Below are positions 41,495 to 50,742 of a stretch of DNA of 64,000 nt, piece by piece. Position numbers and translations under genes: made by a program. This DNA comes from CAZENU01 sp965117035 (GTDB taxonomy: Bacteria; Chloroflexota; Dehalococcoidia; Lucifugimonadales; CAZENU01). Each line of letters begins with the position of its first letter. Position 1 is the first letter of the stretch. The notes under the pieces are model-generated. The model was not told the DNA's origin. It saw only the letters and a program-made list of their open reading frames with translations, and ran no database searches. The DNA lies in contig OZ220748.1 of assembly GCA_965117035.1 (NCBI GenBank), positions 2,604,001 to 2,668,000 of the forward strand. The letters run 5' to 3'.

Positions 41495-42843
41495 GCCTCG
41501 GCCGCGGCGCGCATCATCGCCGGCCACTCCGTCCGGGCCATCCCCGGCAGCGTCGTGACGTTGTACAGGTGCGCCAGTCCCTGGTGGCGGCGGGCACCCC
41601 TCGCGGAGACCTCGAGACCGCGGTCGGCGACGAGCCGCTTCATCTCCCGCGTGATGTCGTTGTCGGCGAGGCTTGGGAAGGCCCTGTAGGCCTCGAGGTA
41701 CCGCGCCGCGGCCTCCCTGTCCCTGCTTGCGCCGGCCAGCGCGTGGGCGAAGGGCAGCACGACGTTGACGGCCATGTCCCGCGCCCGGCCCGCGCCGATG
41801 AGCGGCGGCTCCGACAGGGCCCGGACGAGCGCCGAGGGCTTCCCGTGGTCCGCCGCGCCCATCACGTAGGCGGCGGGCCCTACATCCAGAAAACGGTCGA
41901 CCAGCCGGGCCGCGCCCTCGACGCGCCTGACCGGGTGGTTGGACGGCCTGACCCTGAACAGGCGCCACTCGCTCTCCGACAGCCTGCGCGTCCGCGGCAG
42001 GCGTCTCACGAGCCCCCGATCGAGTGCGCCGCTGCCGGTGTCCGCGGCGCGGGCCAGCCCGGAGGCGGTCAGCAGCAGCGCCCGCAGTGCGGCGAGCCTG
42101 GTGCCAGCCGGCTCCCCGACGAGCGACGCGGCTGCGGCATACGAAAAAAACTCGGCGAGGCGGCGGAACGGCCTGCGGTTGGCGGCGTACCCGAGCGCCT
42201 CGAACAGGGCGGCGTAGACGACCTGGTCGGCGTCCCCGGCGTCCAGCTCCCGCGCGAAGCCGCGGCTGCGCGCGAGAAATCTCCTGTCGCCCGCCGCGTC
42301 CAGTATTTTTTCGAAGGCGCTCGAGGACAGGCCTTCCCACGGCGCCGCTGCCGGCCCAGCCGCCGCGTCGGCATGGCGCAGGCGGTCGACCACCGGCTCC
42401 AGCGAGGCGACCGGCGCCGTGCCCCGCGACTGCTGCGGGGACGAGACGCTGCCGCCGGCGCGCAGCACGACGTGCAGCACGACGCCGTTGTAGCCCGGGT
42501 CGGCGTGGTGGCCGTGGCTGCGCCAGCCCGGCGCCTCGACGTGCAGCTCGACGTCGCCGGTGACGAGCCTGCCGTCCTCGGTGGCGAGCACGCTGTCGCG
42601 GAAGTCGGGGCCGGCCCTGCCGCTCGGCCGTCCGGGGTAGACGACCCTGAAGCGCCTGCCGTCCTCGGTGAGCAGGCCGTCAGGGAGGGTGTGGGCGCGT
42701 TGCCACAGCACGGCCAGCGCGCTCTCGCCGTACGGCGCGGGCCGCTCGCGCACCCGCGACAGCCCCGCCCGCCGGGGCGCGGAGCGGCACGGCCGGGCGT
42801 CCCGGACTGTCCTCTGTTCCTCCGCGGCGATCGACAGCAGCAT
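41491..42843 (-). CDS. DUF2851 family protein
   Basis: The 450-residue protein has the DUF2851 pattern: a starting basic region, then FRVVYPGRPSGRAGPDFRDS and LVTGDVELHVEAPGWRSHGHH, reminiscent of a nuclease-like PDF/GDVE..H core, and a long helical C-terminal domain with ALFEALGYAANRRPFRRLAE. Its function is unknown; GPDFRDS...GDVELH suggests a divalent-metal centre. Start chosen: ATG at 42843; the longer frame to 43137 runs through a 177-bp repeat element. Confidence 0.82.
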   Translation of the reverse strand: MLLSIAAEEQRTVRDARPCRSAPRRAGLSRVRERPAPYGESALAVLWQRAHTLPDGLLTEDGRRFRVVYPGRPSGRAGPDFRDSVLATEDGRLVTGDVELHVEAPGWRSHGHHADPGYNGVVLHVVLRAGGSVSSPQQSRGTAPVASLEPVVDRLRHADAAAGPAAAPWEGLSSSAFEKILDAAGDRRFLARSRGFARELDAGDADQVVYAALFEALGYAANRRPFRRLAEFFSYAAAASLVGEPAGTRLAALRALLLTASGLARAADTGSGALDRGLVRRLPRTRRLSESEWRLFRVRPSNHPVRRVEGAARLVDRFLDVGPAAYVMGAADHGKPSALVRALSEPPLIGAGRARDMAVNVVLPFAHALAGASRDREAAARYLEAYRAFPSLADNDITREMKRLVADRGLEVSARGARRHQGLAHLYNVTTLPGMARTEWPAMMRAAAEA

Positions 42844-42914
42844 GCGGGTCCCTGGACTCGATAGCGTAGAGACGCATCGATAGTAGCACAAGACCAGAAC
42901 GGGGCAGCCCGCGT

Positions 42915-43091
42915 AACTGTTCAGGGTTGGTGAGGCGGAACGTCTGAACTGTGATTCGTGGGATTCCGATGACGGGGATGATCTGGTGCTGGGCCTCGCC
43001 CATTCTTCGTGGCGGCCCCTCGATACACCCCGACGAAGCGTCGGGGCACTCGGGGCGAACGGGTCAGGTGTCCCCTCGACTCTGAACAGTT
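42915..43091. mobile_element. 177-bp MITE-like element, copy 1
   Basis: The ends are AACTGTTCAGGGTTG (42915-42929) and CGACTCTGAACAGTT (43077-43091), inverted repeats with two mismatches. The centre carries the CCCCGACG/CGTCGGGG hairpin. It is nearly identical and equal in length to 58565-58741. It has no coding capacity. It lies in the 389-bp gap between the DUF2851 gene and the next gene; a degenerate right end of another copy follows near 43117-43150. Confidence 0.75.
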
Positions 43092-43232
43092 GCCAAAGCG
43101 GCGGGCCTGCTCGCGGTGAGCGGGTTCGTGTGGCCATCGACTCCGAACCGTCGCGCCCGCCGCGGTGGCCGTGGCGCGTCGCGGGGCCGTGCTGTTACGA
43201 TTCCCAGCAGTCCGCCGCCGGAGGTTCGAAAA

Positions 43233-43808
43233 ATGTCGCCCATAGATCCGAACGAGGTCCGCCTGACCGGAGAGAACTCTTTCGTGCGGCTGGGCGCCGA
43301 AGACGCGGTCACGACGCACGCCAGCCACTGGCGGGTCGTCCTCTCGCCGGCCGGCTCCGGCCACGCCCTCTTCTTCAGGAGCGACCTGACCGGCGGCGAT
43401 CTGAGGGTCTACTCCGACAACATCGCGCTTGCGAGGTGGCTGCAGCGGGACATAGAGGCGTCGATGCGGCCCGACTACGCAGACCCGGCACTGCCGGTGA
43501 TCGAGGCCAGCTTCTCGCGTGAGGGAGACGTCGCCACGTACTGGACGGAGCGCGTCGACACGGAGGAGGAGTCGCTCTCGCTGACGTGGTACGGCCTCGG
43601 GGAGGCGTACGCCGTCAGGAACGAGGCGGGCAGCATCCCGGACCAGCCCCACGGCGTCTACAGCGTCATCGTGCCGGCGGCGCGGGCGCAGGTGACGCTG
43701 AACGGCCGCTTCGCCGCCGGCGACGCGTACCCCCGCGACCACGGGGGCCGGCCCAGCAGCTCTTCCTGCCTGGCCTTCTCGGAGACCTGGGTCAGGCCGC
43801 GCCGCTGA
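43233..43808 (+). CDS. Uncharacterised protein
   Basis: The 191-residue soluble protein starts at the ATG preceded by GGAGG with 8-nt spacing (43220-43224). It contains RLTGENSFVRLGAEDAVTTH, LRVYSDNIALARWLQRDIEA and GRFAAGDAYPRDHGGRPSSS. No signal peptide, membrane helix or known family is recognised. It converges on tgt. Confidence 0.65.
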   Translation: MSPIDPNEVRLTGENSFVRLGAEDAVTTHASHWRVVLSPAGSGHALFFRSDLTGGDLRVYSDNIALARWLQRDIEASMRPDYADPALPVIEASFSREGDVATYWTERVDTEEESLSLTWYGLGEAYAVRNEAGSIPDQPHGVYSVIVPAARAQVTLNGRFAAGDAYPRDHGGRPSSSSCLAFSETWVRPRR

Positions 43809-43835
43809 CGGCCCGGGGCCGCCCGTCTTCCCGCG

Positions 43836-44951
43836 CTATCCGGGCCGCGACGGGCGAAAGCGCGCGTGGAAGTCGCGCCTGTATGCGTCGAACCGGCACT
43901 CGACGATCGCCGCGCGCATCTCCTCCATGAGCCGCAGCACGAAGCGGACGTTGTGTATCGTCCCCAGGCGGTAGGCGAGCAGCTCGCGGGCGCGGAACAG
44001 GTGGTTCAGGTACGCGGTCGAGTATTTTCCGCAGGTCCCGCAGTCGCATGACGGGTCGACCGGTCCCTCGCGCTCCTTGAACCGCGCCGTGTCGACGTTG
44101 ATCCGGCCCTCCGGGACGTAGAGCGAGCCGCCGCGGGCGATGCGGGTCGGCAGCACGCAGTCGAACATGTCGACGCCGCGTGCGACGCACTCGACCAGGT
44201 CCTCCGGCGCGCCGACGCCCATCAGGTACCGCGGCCGGCCGGTCGGCAGCAGCGCCGCCGTGTGGCCGGCGGTCTCGTACATCGCCGTCTTCGACTCGCC
44301 GACGCTCAGCCCGCCGATGGCGTAGCCGGGAAAGTCCATGGAGGTGATCTCGGCTGCCGACCTCTCGCGAATGTCCTCGAACACGCCGCCCTGCACGATG
44401 CCGAAGAGCGACTGCCCGCCGCCGCGGTGGGCCTCCAGCGATCGCGCCGCCCAGCGCCCGGTGCGCGCCGCCGCCGCGTCGACCTCGTCGCGCTCGCTGT
44501 CCGAGGCGACGCACACGTCGAGCGGCATTATGACGTCGGCGCCCAGGCCGCGCTGATGGGCGACCGCGGACTCCGGGGTGAACCTGTGGAGGCTGCCGTC
44601 CAGGTGCGACTTGAAGACGATGCCGGACTCGTCGAGCTCCCGCATGTGCTCGAGGCTGAACCCCTGGAATCCGCCGGAGTCGGTCAGGACGGGTCCGGGC
44701 CACGACATGAAGCCGTGCAGCCCGCCGAGGCGCGAGACGGTCTCCACGCCGGGACGCAGGTACAGGTGGTACGTGTTCGCCAGCACGATGGTCGCGCCGA
44801 CCTGGCGCAGGTCGTCCGGGTCGAGCGCCTTGACGCTGCCCTGGGTCGCGACCGGCATGAAGGCCGGCGTCGGCACGTCGCCGCGGGCGGTGCGCAGCAC
44901 GCCGGCGCGGGCGACGCCGTCGCTCGTCTTCAGCTCGAATATCGGGCTCAC
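43836..44951 (-). CDS. tgt: tRNA-guanine transglycosylase (queuine tRNA-ribosyltransferase)
   Basis: Tgt exchanges G34 of GUN-decoding tRNAs for preQ1 in queuosine synthesis. The 371-residue TIM barrel has NTYHLYLRPG, the catalytic Asp in LTDSGGFQGFSL, FGIVQGGVFEDIRERSA, GGLSVGESK, FDCVLPTRIARGG and the zinc site CDCGTCGKYSTAYLNHLF. The stretch usually reading DECTP is here DVCVASDSERDEV. It is last in the aroE-aroKB-TauE-tgt operon, starting 7 bp after the TauE/SafE stop. Confidence 0.94.
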   Translation of the reverse strand: MSPIFELKTSDGVARAGVLRTARGDVPTPAFMPVATQGSVKALDPDDLRQVGATIVLANTYHLYLRPGVETVSRLGGLHGFMSWPGPVLTDSGGFQGFSLEHMRELDESGIVFKSHLDGSLHRFTPESAVAHQRGLGADVIMPLDVCVASDSERDEVDAAAARTGRWAARSLEAHRGGGQSLFGIVQGGVFEDIRERSAAEITSMDFPGYAIGGLSVGESKTAMYETAGHTAALLPTGRPRYLMGVGAPEDLVECVARGVDMFDCVLPTRIARGGSLYVPEGRINVDTARFKEREGPVDPSCDCGTCGKYSTAYLNHLFRARELLAYRLGTIHNVRFVLRLMEEMRAAIVECRFDAYRRDFHARFRPSRPG

Positions 44952-44958
44952 GGCGATG

Positions 44959-45792
44959 CTACAGCCCCGCGGCCTGCGCCAGGAGCGAGACGCCCATGAC
45001 GATCAGCAGGCCCGCCAGCATGCGGATTATCCAGACGGCCGGGACCCTCGTTCCGAGCCGGGCCCCTATCTGGCTGCCGAACAGGAAGCCGGCGCCCGCC
45101 CAGACAAAGGTGGGGTACCAGTCCACGTGGCCGAGCCCGGCGTGCACCGCCGCGCCGGCCGTCGCGTAGATGGCGAGGGCGAAGACCGACGTGGCGACGG
45201 CGATGCGTATGGGGAAGCCAAACCCGGCGACCAGCACGGGGGTCCTGACGAACCCGCCCCCGGTGCCGAGAAAGGTCGTCCCGAAGCCGAGCAGGGCGTT
45301 GAACCCGACCGCGAGCCCCTCGTTGAACTCGTACTCGTAGACCCGGTCGGCGCGGCCGACGTGGCGCACGCTGCGCCGCCAGCCGACACGGAGGCGCCTG
45401 GGCCCGGCCCTTCGCTTCCCCTCGCGTCGCGTGCCGATCCCTCGCGCGAGCATGTGGGCGGCAAGGGCCAGAAGCAGCACGGCGAAGATGGCCCTGAACA
45501 GCTCCGGCGCGACCGCGGCGACGAGGAACGGCGCCCCCACCGAGCCGGGCAACGCGGCGAGCGCGAACAGGAGGCCGCTGCGACGGTCGACGAGCCGCAT
45601 GTGGCTGTACGCCGCCGCGCCGGAGAAGCTGTTCAGCGCGACGAGCCCCAGCGAGGTGCCCGCGACCTCGGCCGGGTCGATGTCGAAGAACAGCAACAGC
45701 ACCGGCGCCATGATGATGCCGCCGCCCGCGCCGACCATGACGCCGAACGCGCCGGCCCCCAGCCCCACGAGCGCCAGCGCCAGCGGCTGCAA
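44959..45792 (-). CDS. TauE/SafE-family membrane transporter
   Basis: The 277-residue protein has about seven to eight hydrophobic helices. The first family repeat (GAFGVMVGAGGGIIMAPVLL) is echoed in the second half (FLGTGGGFVRTPVLVAGFGF). Members export sulfite, sulfoacetate or other organosulfur anions or act as general anion carriers; the substrate here is unknown. A basic cytoplasmic loop (RREGKRRAGPRRLRVGWRRS) separates the halves. It lies between aroKB and tgt in one operon. Confidence 0.88.
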   Translation of the reverse strand: MQPLALALVGLGAGAFGVMVGAGGGIIMAPVLLLFFDIDPAEVAGTSLGLVALNSFSGAAAYSHMRLVDRRSGLLFALAALPGSVGAPFLVAAVAPELFRAIFAVLLLALAAHMLARGIGTRREGKRRAGPRRLRVGWRRSVRHVGRADRVYEYEFNEGLAVGFNALLGFGTTFLGTGGGFVRTPVLVAGFGFPIRIAVATSVFALAIYATAGAAVHAGLGHVDWYPTFVWAGAGFLFGSQIGARLGTRVPAVWIIRMLAGLLIVMGVSLLAQAAGL

Positions 45793-45818
45793 GTCTGCTC
45801 AGCACCCGTTGGCCGGGG

Positions 45819-47468
45819 TCACCGGCAGACGCCGTCCAGCGCGGCGTCGACGAGCGCCTCGGGAACGTCCCGCCGGGTCGTCGCCTGGCCGATGCGCTCC
45901 AGCAGCACCCAGCGGATGACGCCCGCGGAGGTCTTCTTGTCCATGGTCATTGCCGACTTGACCGCGGCCCGGTCGACGCCCTCGACCGACGCCGGCAGCC
46001 CGTAACGGTCGATGACGGCCCGCTGCCTGGAGATTTCCACGGCCGAGAGCATGCCCATCTCGCCCGCGATGAAGGCGGCGGCCGTCATGCCCACGGCCAC
46101 GGCCTCGCCGTGCAGGTATTTCCCGTAGCCGGCCGCGGCCTCGATGGCGTGGCCGACGGTGTGGCCGTAGTTGAGCAGCACCCTGAGACCCAGCGTCTCC
46201 CTCTCGTCCCTGGAGACGACCCGGGCCTTGACGGCCGCGCTTCGCCGGATCGCCTCGGTGGCGATATCCTCGTCCAGGTCCAGGATGCGGTCGGCGTTGT
46301 CCTCCAGCAGGCGCAGCAGCCCCTCGTCGAGGATAAGGCCGTGCTTGACCGCCTCCGCCCAGCCGGCGGCTGCCTCGCGCCTCGGCAGGCTGGTCAGGGT
46401 GCGCGCGTCCTCGAGCACGAAGCTCGGCTGGTAGAAGGCGCCGACCAGGTTCTTGCCCTGCGGCAGGTCGACGGCCGTCTTGCCGCCGATGGCCGAGTCC
46501 ATCATCGCGAGCACGGTCGTCGGCACGAGCGCGAGGCGCATGCCGCGGACGTACGTGGCGGCCACGAAGCCGGCCAGGTCGCCGACGACGCCGCCCCCGA
46601 CCGCGACGAGCAGGTGGCCGCGCTCGGCCCGCAGGCCCGCGAGCCAGTCGTACAGGTGGCCCGCGCTCCGGAGCGTCTTGCTCTGCTCCCCCGGCGGCAG
46701 CACGAAGACGTGCGTGACGATGCCGGCGGCCTCCATCGACGCCTGCGCGCGCTTGGCGTGGCGCAGGGCGCCGAGGTCGGTCACGACGTAGGCCGTGGCC
46801 GGCGACACGGTGCGCGCGGCGCGCTCACCGAGATCGTCGAGGATGCCCCAGCCGGCCCACACCGGGTAGTCGCCGGCCGAGGTGCGCACCACGGCTGACA
46901 GGTCGTCCCAGGCCGCGTGCGCTGCGTTCCCGGATTCGTCTCCGAGCATGTGCCAGGCGCGCACCACCTCGGCGGCCGCCCGGTCGGGATCGAGCCGGTC
47001 GGTGGAGACCGTCCAATCGCACCGGGCGTAGTCGGCCTGCCGGCTGGCCTTGAGCGACACGATCCGGCCGAGCGGGTCGGGGTCGTCGAGCATGGGGCGC
47101 ACGACGCGCTCGCCCGTCTCCCGCTGGTGCTGGAGCCGCTCGTACAGCACCTCGGGCGCCGCCTCCAGGCAGACGACGATCCCGGACTCGCCCATCAGCC
47201 CCCGGTTCCTGTCGAAGGCGACCAGCCCCCCGCCGGTCGACACGACCTGCTCCTCGCCTCCGCAGACCTCGGCCAGGCTGGCGTGCTCGAGGTCCCTGAA
47301 GGCGTCCTCGCCATCCTGCGCGAAGATCTCGTCGATGGGCCGGCCCGCGGCCGCGACGATCTCCTCGTCGACGTCGACGAAGCGCCAGCCCAGCGTCCGG
47401 GCGACCTCCCGCCCCGTCGTCGTCTTCCCTGAGCCGGAAAAACCGGTTATGAAGATGTTGCGTTTCAC
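45819..47468 (-). CDS. aroKB: Fused shikimate kinase / 3-dehydroquinate synthase
   Basis: The 549-residue bifunctional protein catalyses two steps of chorismate synthesis. The AroK part (about 1-175) has the P-loop ITGFSGSGKTTTGREVA, VDVDEEIVAAAGRPIDEIF and STGGGLVAFDRNRG. The AroB part (about 190-549) has VLPPGEQSKTLRSAGHLYDW, AVGGGVVGDLAGFVAATYVR, VPTTVLAMMDSAIGGKTAVD, the zinc-ligand segment EAVKHG and LNYGHTVGHAIEA. The GTG start overlaps the aroE stop by 4 bp. The fusion replaces the usual separate aroK and aroB genes. Confidence 0.95.
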   Translation of the reverse strand: MKRNIFITGFSGSGKTTTGREVARTLGWRFVDVDEEIVAAAGRPIDEIFAQDGEDAFRDLEHASLAEVCGGEEQVVSTGGGLVAFDRNRGLMGESGIVVCLEAAPEVLYERLQHQRETGERVVRPMLDDPDPLGRIVSLKASRQADYARCDWTVSTDRLDPDRAAAEVVRAWHMLGDESGNAAHAAWDDLSAVVRTSAGDYPVWAGWGILDDLGERAARTVSPATAYVVTDLGALRHAKRAQASMEAAGIVTHVFVLPPGEQSKTLRSAGHLYDWLAGLRAERGHLLVAVGGGVVGDLAGFVAATYVRGMRLALVPTTVLAMMDSAIGGKTAVDLPQGKNLVGAFYQPSFVLEDARTLTSLPRREAAAGWAEAVKHGLILDEGLLRLLEDNADRILDLDEDIATEAIRRSAAVKARVVSRDERETLGLRVLLNYGHTVGHAIEAAAGYGKYLHGEAVAVGMTAAAFIAGEMGMLSAVEISRQRAVIDRYGLPASVEGVDRAAVKSAMTMDKKTSAGVIRWVLLERIGQATTRRDVPEALVDAALDGVCR

Positions 47469-48340
47469 GTTCCGGCTCGCTCCGCGGCCGACTGCGCGGC
47501 CATCGCCGCCTCCGCGGCGGCGAACATCACCCGCACGGGCGCCTCGACCCCTGTCCACATCTCGAACGAGGCCGCGCCCTGGAACACGAGCATCGGCAGG
47601 CCGCCCACCGGCCGCGCTCCCGCCGCGGCGGCCTGTTTCAGCAGCGGCGTCTCGGTCGGAGTGTAGACCATGTCGAAGACGACCGCCCCCTGCCGGATGG
47701 CGCCGTCCGGGAGTGGGCTCTCGCCCTCGGCCGGGCCGTGCCTCATGCCGACCGACGTGGCGTTGACGACCAGGTCTGCCTCGCCGCAGACCTCGGCCAG
47801 GGCGTCCGCGGCGGCGGGGGCGGAAACCACCTCGCAGCCGTCGCGGCGCGCTTCGGCGGCCAGCGCCTCGGCCCGCTCCGGCGTGCGGTTGGCGATTGTC
47901 AGCCTGGCCGCGCCGGCCGCGGCCAGCCCGAACGCCGCGGCCCGCGCCGCGCCGCCGGCGCCCAGCAGCGCCGCGTTCTTCCCCGCCGGATCGAGGTTCC
48001 CTGTCTCCCGCAGGCTGCGCATGAAGCCGTACTCGTCCGTGTTGCGGCCGATCAGGCGGCCTCCCGCCTTGACGATCGTGTTGACGGCCCGCAGCCGGCG
48101 CGCCACTTCGTCGACCTCGTCGACCAGGCCGGCCACGGCCTCCTTGTGCGGGATGGTGACGTTGGCGCCCAGGCGGTCGTCCGCGCGCAGCCGCTCGACC
48201 TCGGCCGGAAGCTGTTCCGGGGGCACCGCCCACCGTTGATAGCAGGCTGGTATTGCGCAGTGGTCCAGGGCCGCTTGCTGGAAGGCCGGGGAGATCGAGT
48301 GTGACAGGGGATAGCCGAACAGACCGACCTGCTGAGTCAC
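47465..48340 (-). CDS. aroE: Shikimate dehydrogenase
   Basis: AroE reduces 3-dehydroshikimate with NADPH. The protein has LFGYPLSHSISPAFQ, ANVTIPHKEAV (catalytic Lys), NTDEYGFMRSL, the cofactor loop LLGAGGAARAAAFG, NRTPERAEAL, VNATSVGM and FDMVYTPTETPLL. The chosen GTG starts at VTQQVGLFGYPLS, matching the family. An upstream GTG at 48382 lies inside a heptamer repeat and one at 48352 lacks a ribosome site, so the start is not certain. It is the first gene of the shikimate/tgt operon; its stop overlaps the aroKB start. Confidence 0.9.
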   Translation of the reverse strand: MTQQVGLFGYPLSHSISPAFQQAALDHCAIPACYQRWAVPPEQLPAEVERLRADDRLGANVTIPHKEAVAGLVDEVDEVARRLRAVNTIVKAGGRLIGRNTDEYGFMRSLRETGNLDPAGKNAALLGAGGAARAAAFGLAAAGAARLTIANRTPERAEALAAEARRDGCEVVSAPAAADALAEVCGEADLVVNATSVGMRHGPAEGESPLPDGAIRQGAVVFDMVYTPTETPLLKQAAAAGARPVGGLPMLVFQGAASFEMWTGVEAPVRVMFAAAEAAMAAQSAAERAGT

Positions 48341-48375
48341 GGGGGCGCCCACGCCGCCAAGTATAGCAGCGCCCC

Positions 48376-48420
48376 TATTCACTATCCACTGTCCCGCCGT
48401 CCACTATCCCGCTATTCACC
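48376..48420. repeat. Heptamer tandem repeat array
   Basis: Degenerate TATTCAC/TATCCAC heptamers fill the space between the divergent aroE and nuoE genes. The last unit also contributes the -35 of the nuoE promoter. Confidence 0.7.
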
Positions 48421-48443
48421 ATCGTCGGGCGCTGTGATATCAT
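48415..48443 (+). promoter_or_regulatory. nuoEFG-like operon promoter
   Basis: TTCACC (48415-48420) and TATCAT (48438-48443) with a 17-nt spacer, preceded by TG one base upstream of the -10 (extended -10). Transcription would start near 48450, which argues against the GTG at 48445. Confidence 0.5.
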
Positions 48444-48486
48444 TGTGACGCTTTCAGCAATCTCCCCCCGAGGCCGCTCTGCTGAC

Positions 48487-48966
48487 GTGTCTAGCGACGA
48501 ACTGAGGGAACGTACACGCACAGCCCTGGCCTCCCAGAAGCGGCCTACGATCACCGTCCTTTCGTCCCTGCTCGCCGCGCACGACGAGCTGGGATACCTG
48601 CCGGACGAGGCCGTCGAGGAGGTCGCCGCCTTCACGGACGCCAGCGTCAACGAGGTCTGGGGCGTCGCGACGTTCTACACGAACTTCCGCTTCACGCCGC
48701 CGGCCGCGAACGCCGTTGAGGTCTGCTGGGGCCCGACCTGCCACCTGACCGGCGCGCCGGCCATCGTCAGGGGCCTGCTCGACGACCTCGGCCTCGAGGG
48801 CGAGGGCGACACCGAGGACGGCCGCGTCTCCTTCAAGTACAACACCTGCCTGGGGGCCTGCTCCCAGGCGCCGGTCATCAGCGTGAACCACAGGCTGCGC
48901 GGCCGCGTCTCCGCGGGGGACGCGCGGGAGAGGGTGGCCGGCCTGTCGGCCAACGGCCACCGATGA
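48487..48966 (+). CDS. nuoE: NADH dehydrogenase 24-kDa (NuoE-like) subunit
   Basis: The 159-residue thioredoxin-like protein binds one 2Fe-2S cluster. The ligand pairs are C-x4-C in VCWGPTCHL and C-x3-C in NTCLGACSQAPV. A helical N-terminal part (VLSSLLAAHDELGYLPDEAV, then GVATFYTNF) is typical. It would pass electrons between NADH/FMN of NuoF and partner clusters. GTG at 48487 is chosen because the promoter lies too close to the GTG at 48445. The stop overlaps the nuoF start by 4 bp. Confidence 0.9.
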   Translation: MSSDELRERTRTALASQKRPTITVLSSLLAAHDELGYLPDEAVEEVAAFTDASVNEVWGVATFYTNFRFTPPAANAVEVCWGPTCHLTGAPAIVRGLLDDLGLEGEGDTEDGRVSFKYNTCLGACSQAPVISVNHRLRGRVSAGDARERVAGLSANGHR

Positions 48967-50714
48967 CGCAGTTCGACGACCTCAAGCGCCGGGCGGACGA
49001 GCGATGGAACGAGCTCGTCGCCGGCGAGCGGCCATGGATCAGGGTCGGCGCGGCGATGTGCGGCCACTCGGCGGGGGCGCTCGACGTGCTCGACGCCGTC
49101 CGGGCCGAGGTAGAGTCCGGCCGTATCGACGCCAACGTCGACACGGTGGGCTGCATCGGCCTCTGCTACGCCGAGCCGCTCGTAGACGTGCTCAAGCCCG
49201 GCGGCTCCCGGGTCTTTTTCAAGAGGGTCGCCACGGACGACGTGTCGCGGGTCGTGGGCGGCTACCTGCGCGACGGCGCCGTCGACGCGGAGCACGCGCT
49301 CGGGTACCTGGGCGACGAGCCGGTGGACGGCCTGGCCGACGTGAGCGCGCTGTCCGGCATTCGGCTCCAGGAGCGCATCGCGCTGCGGAACGCCGGCAAC
49401 ACGGCCCCGGACGACGTCCTCCAGTACATCGCCAACGGCGGCTACGCCGGGCTGAGCAGGGCGCTCGGCGAGATGGAGCCGTCCGCCGTCATCGACGAGA
49501 TGAAGGCATCCGGCCTGCGTGGCCGGGGCGGCGCCGGGTTCCCCACGGGGCTCAAGTGGAGCTTCATGGTCGGCTCGCCGGGTCCGCGCAAGTACATCCT
49601 GTGCAACTGCGAGGAGGGCGACCCGGGCGCCTACAACGACAAGGGCATCCTGGAGAGCGACCCTTACACGCTGCTGGAGGGCATGACGCTCGCCGGCTAC
49701 GCGACGGGGGCGACCAACGGCTTCGTCTTCATACGCCACGGCCACGACGGGCCGATCTCGAGCACCGAGAAGGCCATCGAGCAGGCGTACGACGCGGGGC
49801 TGCTCGGACCGGACATCCTCGGCTCCGGCTTCGGCTTCGACATAGAGGTATCGCTCACCGGAGAGTCGTACGTCGCGGGCGAGGAGACGGCGCTGATGGA
49901 GTCGGTCGAGGGCAAGCGCTCGATGCCGCGGTTCAAGCCGCCGTTCCCGGCCGCGTTCGGGGTGTGGGGCAAGCCCAGCACGATCAACAACGTGAAGAGC
50001 CTATCGTACGCGCCCGAGATCGTCTCCAGGGGCGGCGAGTGGTTCAAGGGCGTCGGCCGGGAGAGCTGCACCGGCACCGTGATCGCGTGCCTGTCCGGAG
50101 ACGTGAAGTACCCGGGGATGTACGAGGTCCCGATGGGCATGCCGATGGGCCAGGTCATCCACGAGATCGGCGGGGGCACGCCGAGCGGCAGGCCCGTCAA
50201 GATGGTGCAGCTCGGCGGACCGCTGGGCCACATCCTCGACGACAGCTACCTCGAGTACGGGCTCGACTTCGACGAGATGAGGGAGCACGGGGCGATGCTC
50301 GGCTCCGGCGGCATCATCGTCGGCGACGCGGACCGCTGCGCGGTCGACATGGCCCGCGTGCTCGTCGCGTTCTGCCAGTACGAGTCGTGCGGCAAGTGCT
50401 TCCCGTGCCGCCTCGGCATGTCGCACCTGCTGGAGCTGATCACCGGCGTGGCCGCCGGCGACGCCACGCCCGACCAGCTCAAGCTCATGGAGAGCATCGG
50501 CGGGACGATGGAGGCGGCGTCGCTCTGCTTCCACGGCCAGCTCGGCTTCAACCCGCTGCGATCGGCGATCGTGAACTTCGCGGACGACTTCAGGGCGCAC
50601 CTCGAGGAGAAGCGCTGCCCGAGCGGCGGCTGCGACGAGCCGCTGAACATGCCCACCAACATGCGCCCGTTCGCCGAGGAGTACCGGGCGGTGACGATGA
50701 CGGGCGCCGTATAG
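48963..50714 (+). CDS. nuoF: NADH-binding (NuoF-like) subunit with N-terminal ferredoxin domain
   Basis: The 583-residue protein has an N-terminal thioredoxin-like 2Fe-2S domain (about 1-110, cysteines in AAMCGHSAG and CIGLCYAEP). The flavin/NADH domain follows (GLRGRGGAGFPTGLKWSF, ILCNCEEGDPGAYNDK), then a SLBB segment and the 4Fe-4S motif SCGKCFPCRLGMSHLL with a later Cys. The extra N-terminal domain is typical of hydrogenase (HoxF/HydB) and formate-dehydrogenase-linked diaphorases rather than plain complex I NuoF. It oxidises or reduces NAD(H). It is coupled to nuoE by a 4-bp overlap. Confidence 0.9.
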   Translation: MTQFDDLKRRADERWNELVAGERPWIRVGAAMCGHSAGALDVLDAVRAEVESGRIDANVDTVGCIGLCYAEPLVDVLKPGGSRVFFKRVATDDVSRVVGGYLRDGAVDAEHALGYLGDEPVDGLADVSALSGIRLQERIALRNAGNTAPDDVLQYIANGGYAGLSRALGEMEPSAVIDEMKASGLRGRGGAGFPTGLKWSFMVGSPGPRKYILCNCEEGDPGAYNDKGILESDPYTLLEGMTLAGYATGATNGFVFIRHGHDGPISSTEKAIEQAYDAGLLGPDILGSGFGFDIEVSLTGESYVAGEETALMESVEGKRSMPRFKPPFPAAFGVWGKPSTINNVKSLSYAPEIVSRGGEWFKGVGRESCTGTVIACLSGDVKYPGMYEVPMGMPMGQVIHEIGGGTPSGRPVKMVQLGGPLGHILDDSYLEYGLDFDEMREHGAMLGSGGIIVGDADRCAVDMARVLVAFCQYESCGKCFPCRLGMSHLLELITGVAAGDATPDQLKLMESIGGTMEAASLCFHGQLGFNPLRSAIVNFADDFRAHLEEKRCPSGGCDEPLNMPTNMRPFAEEYRAVTMTGAV

Positions 50715-50742
50715 ACCGCAGCCAGCAAGGGGGTACGGGCTG

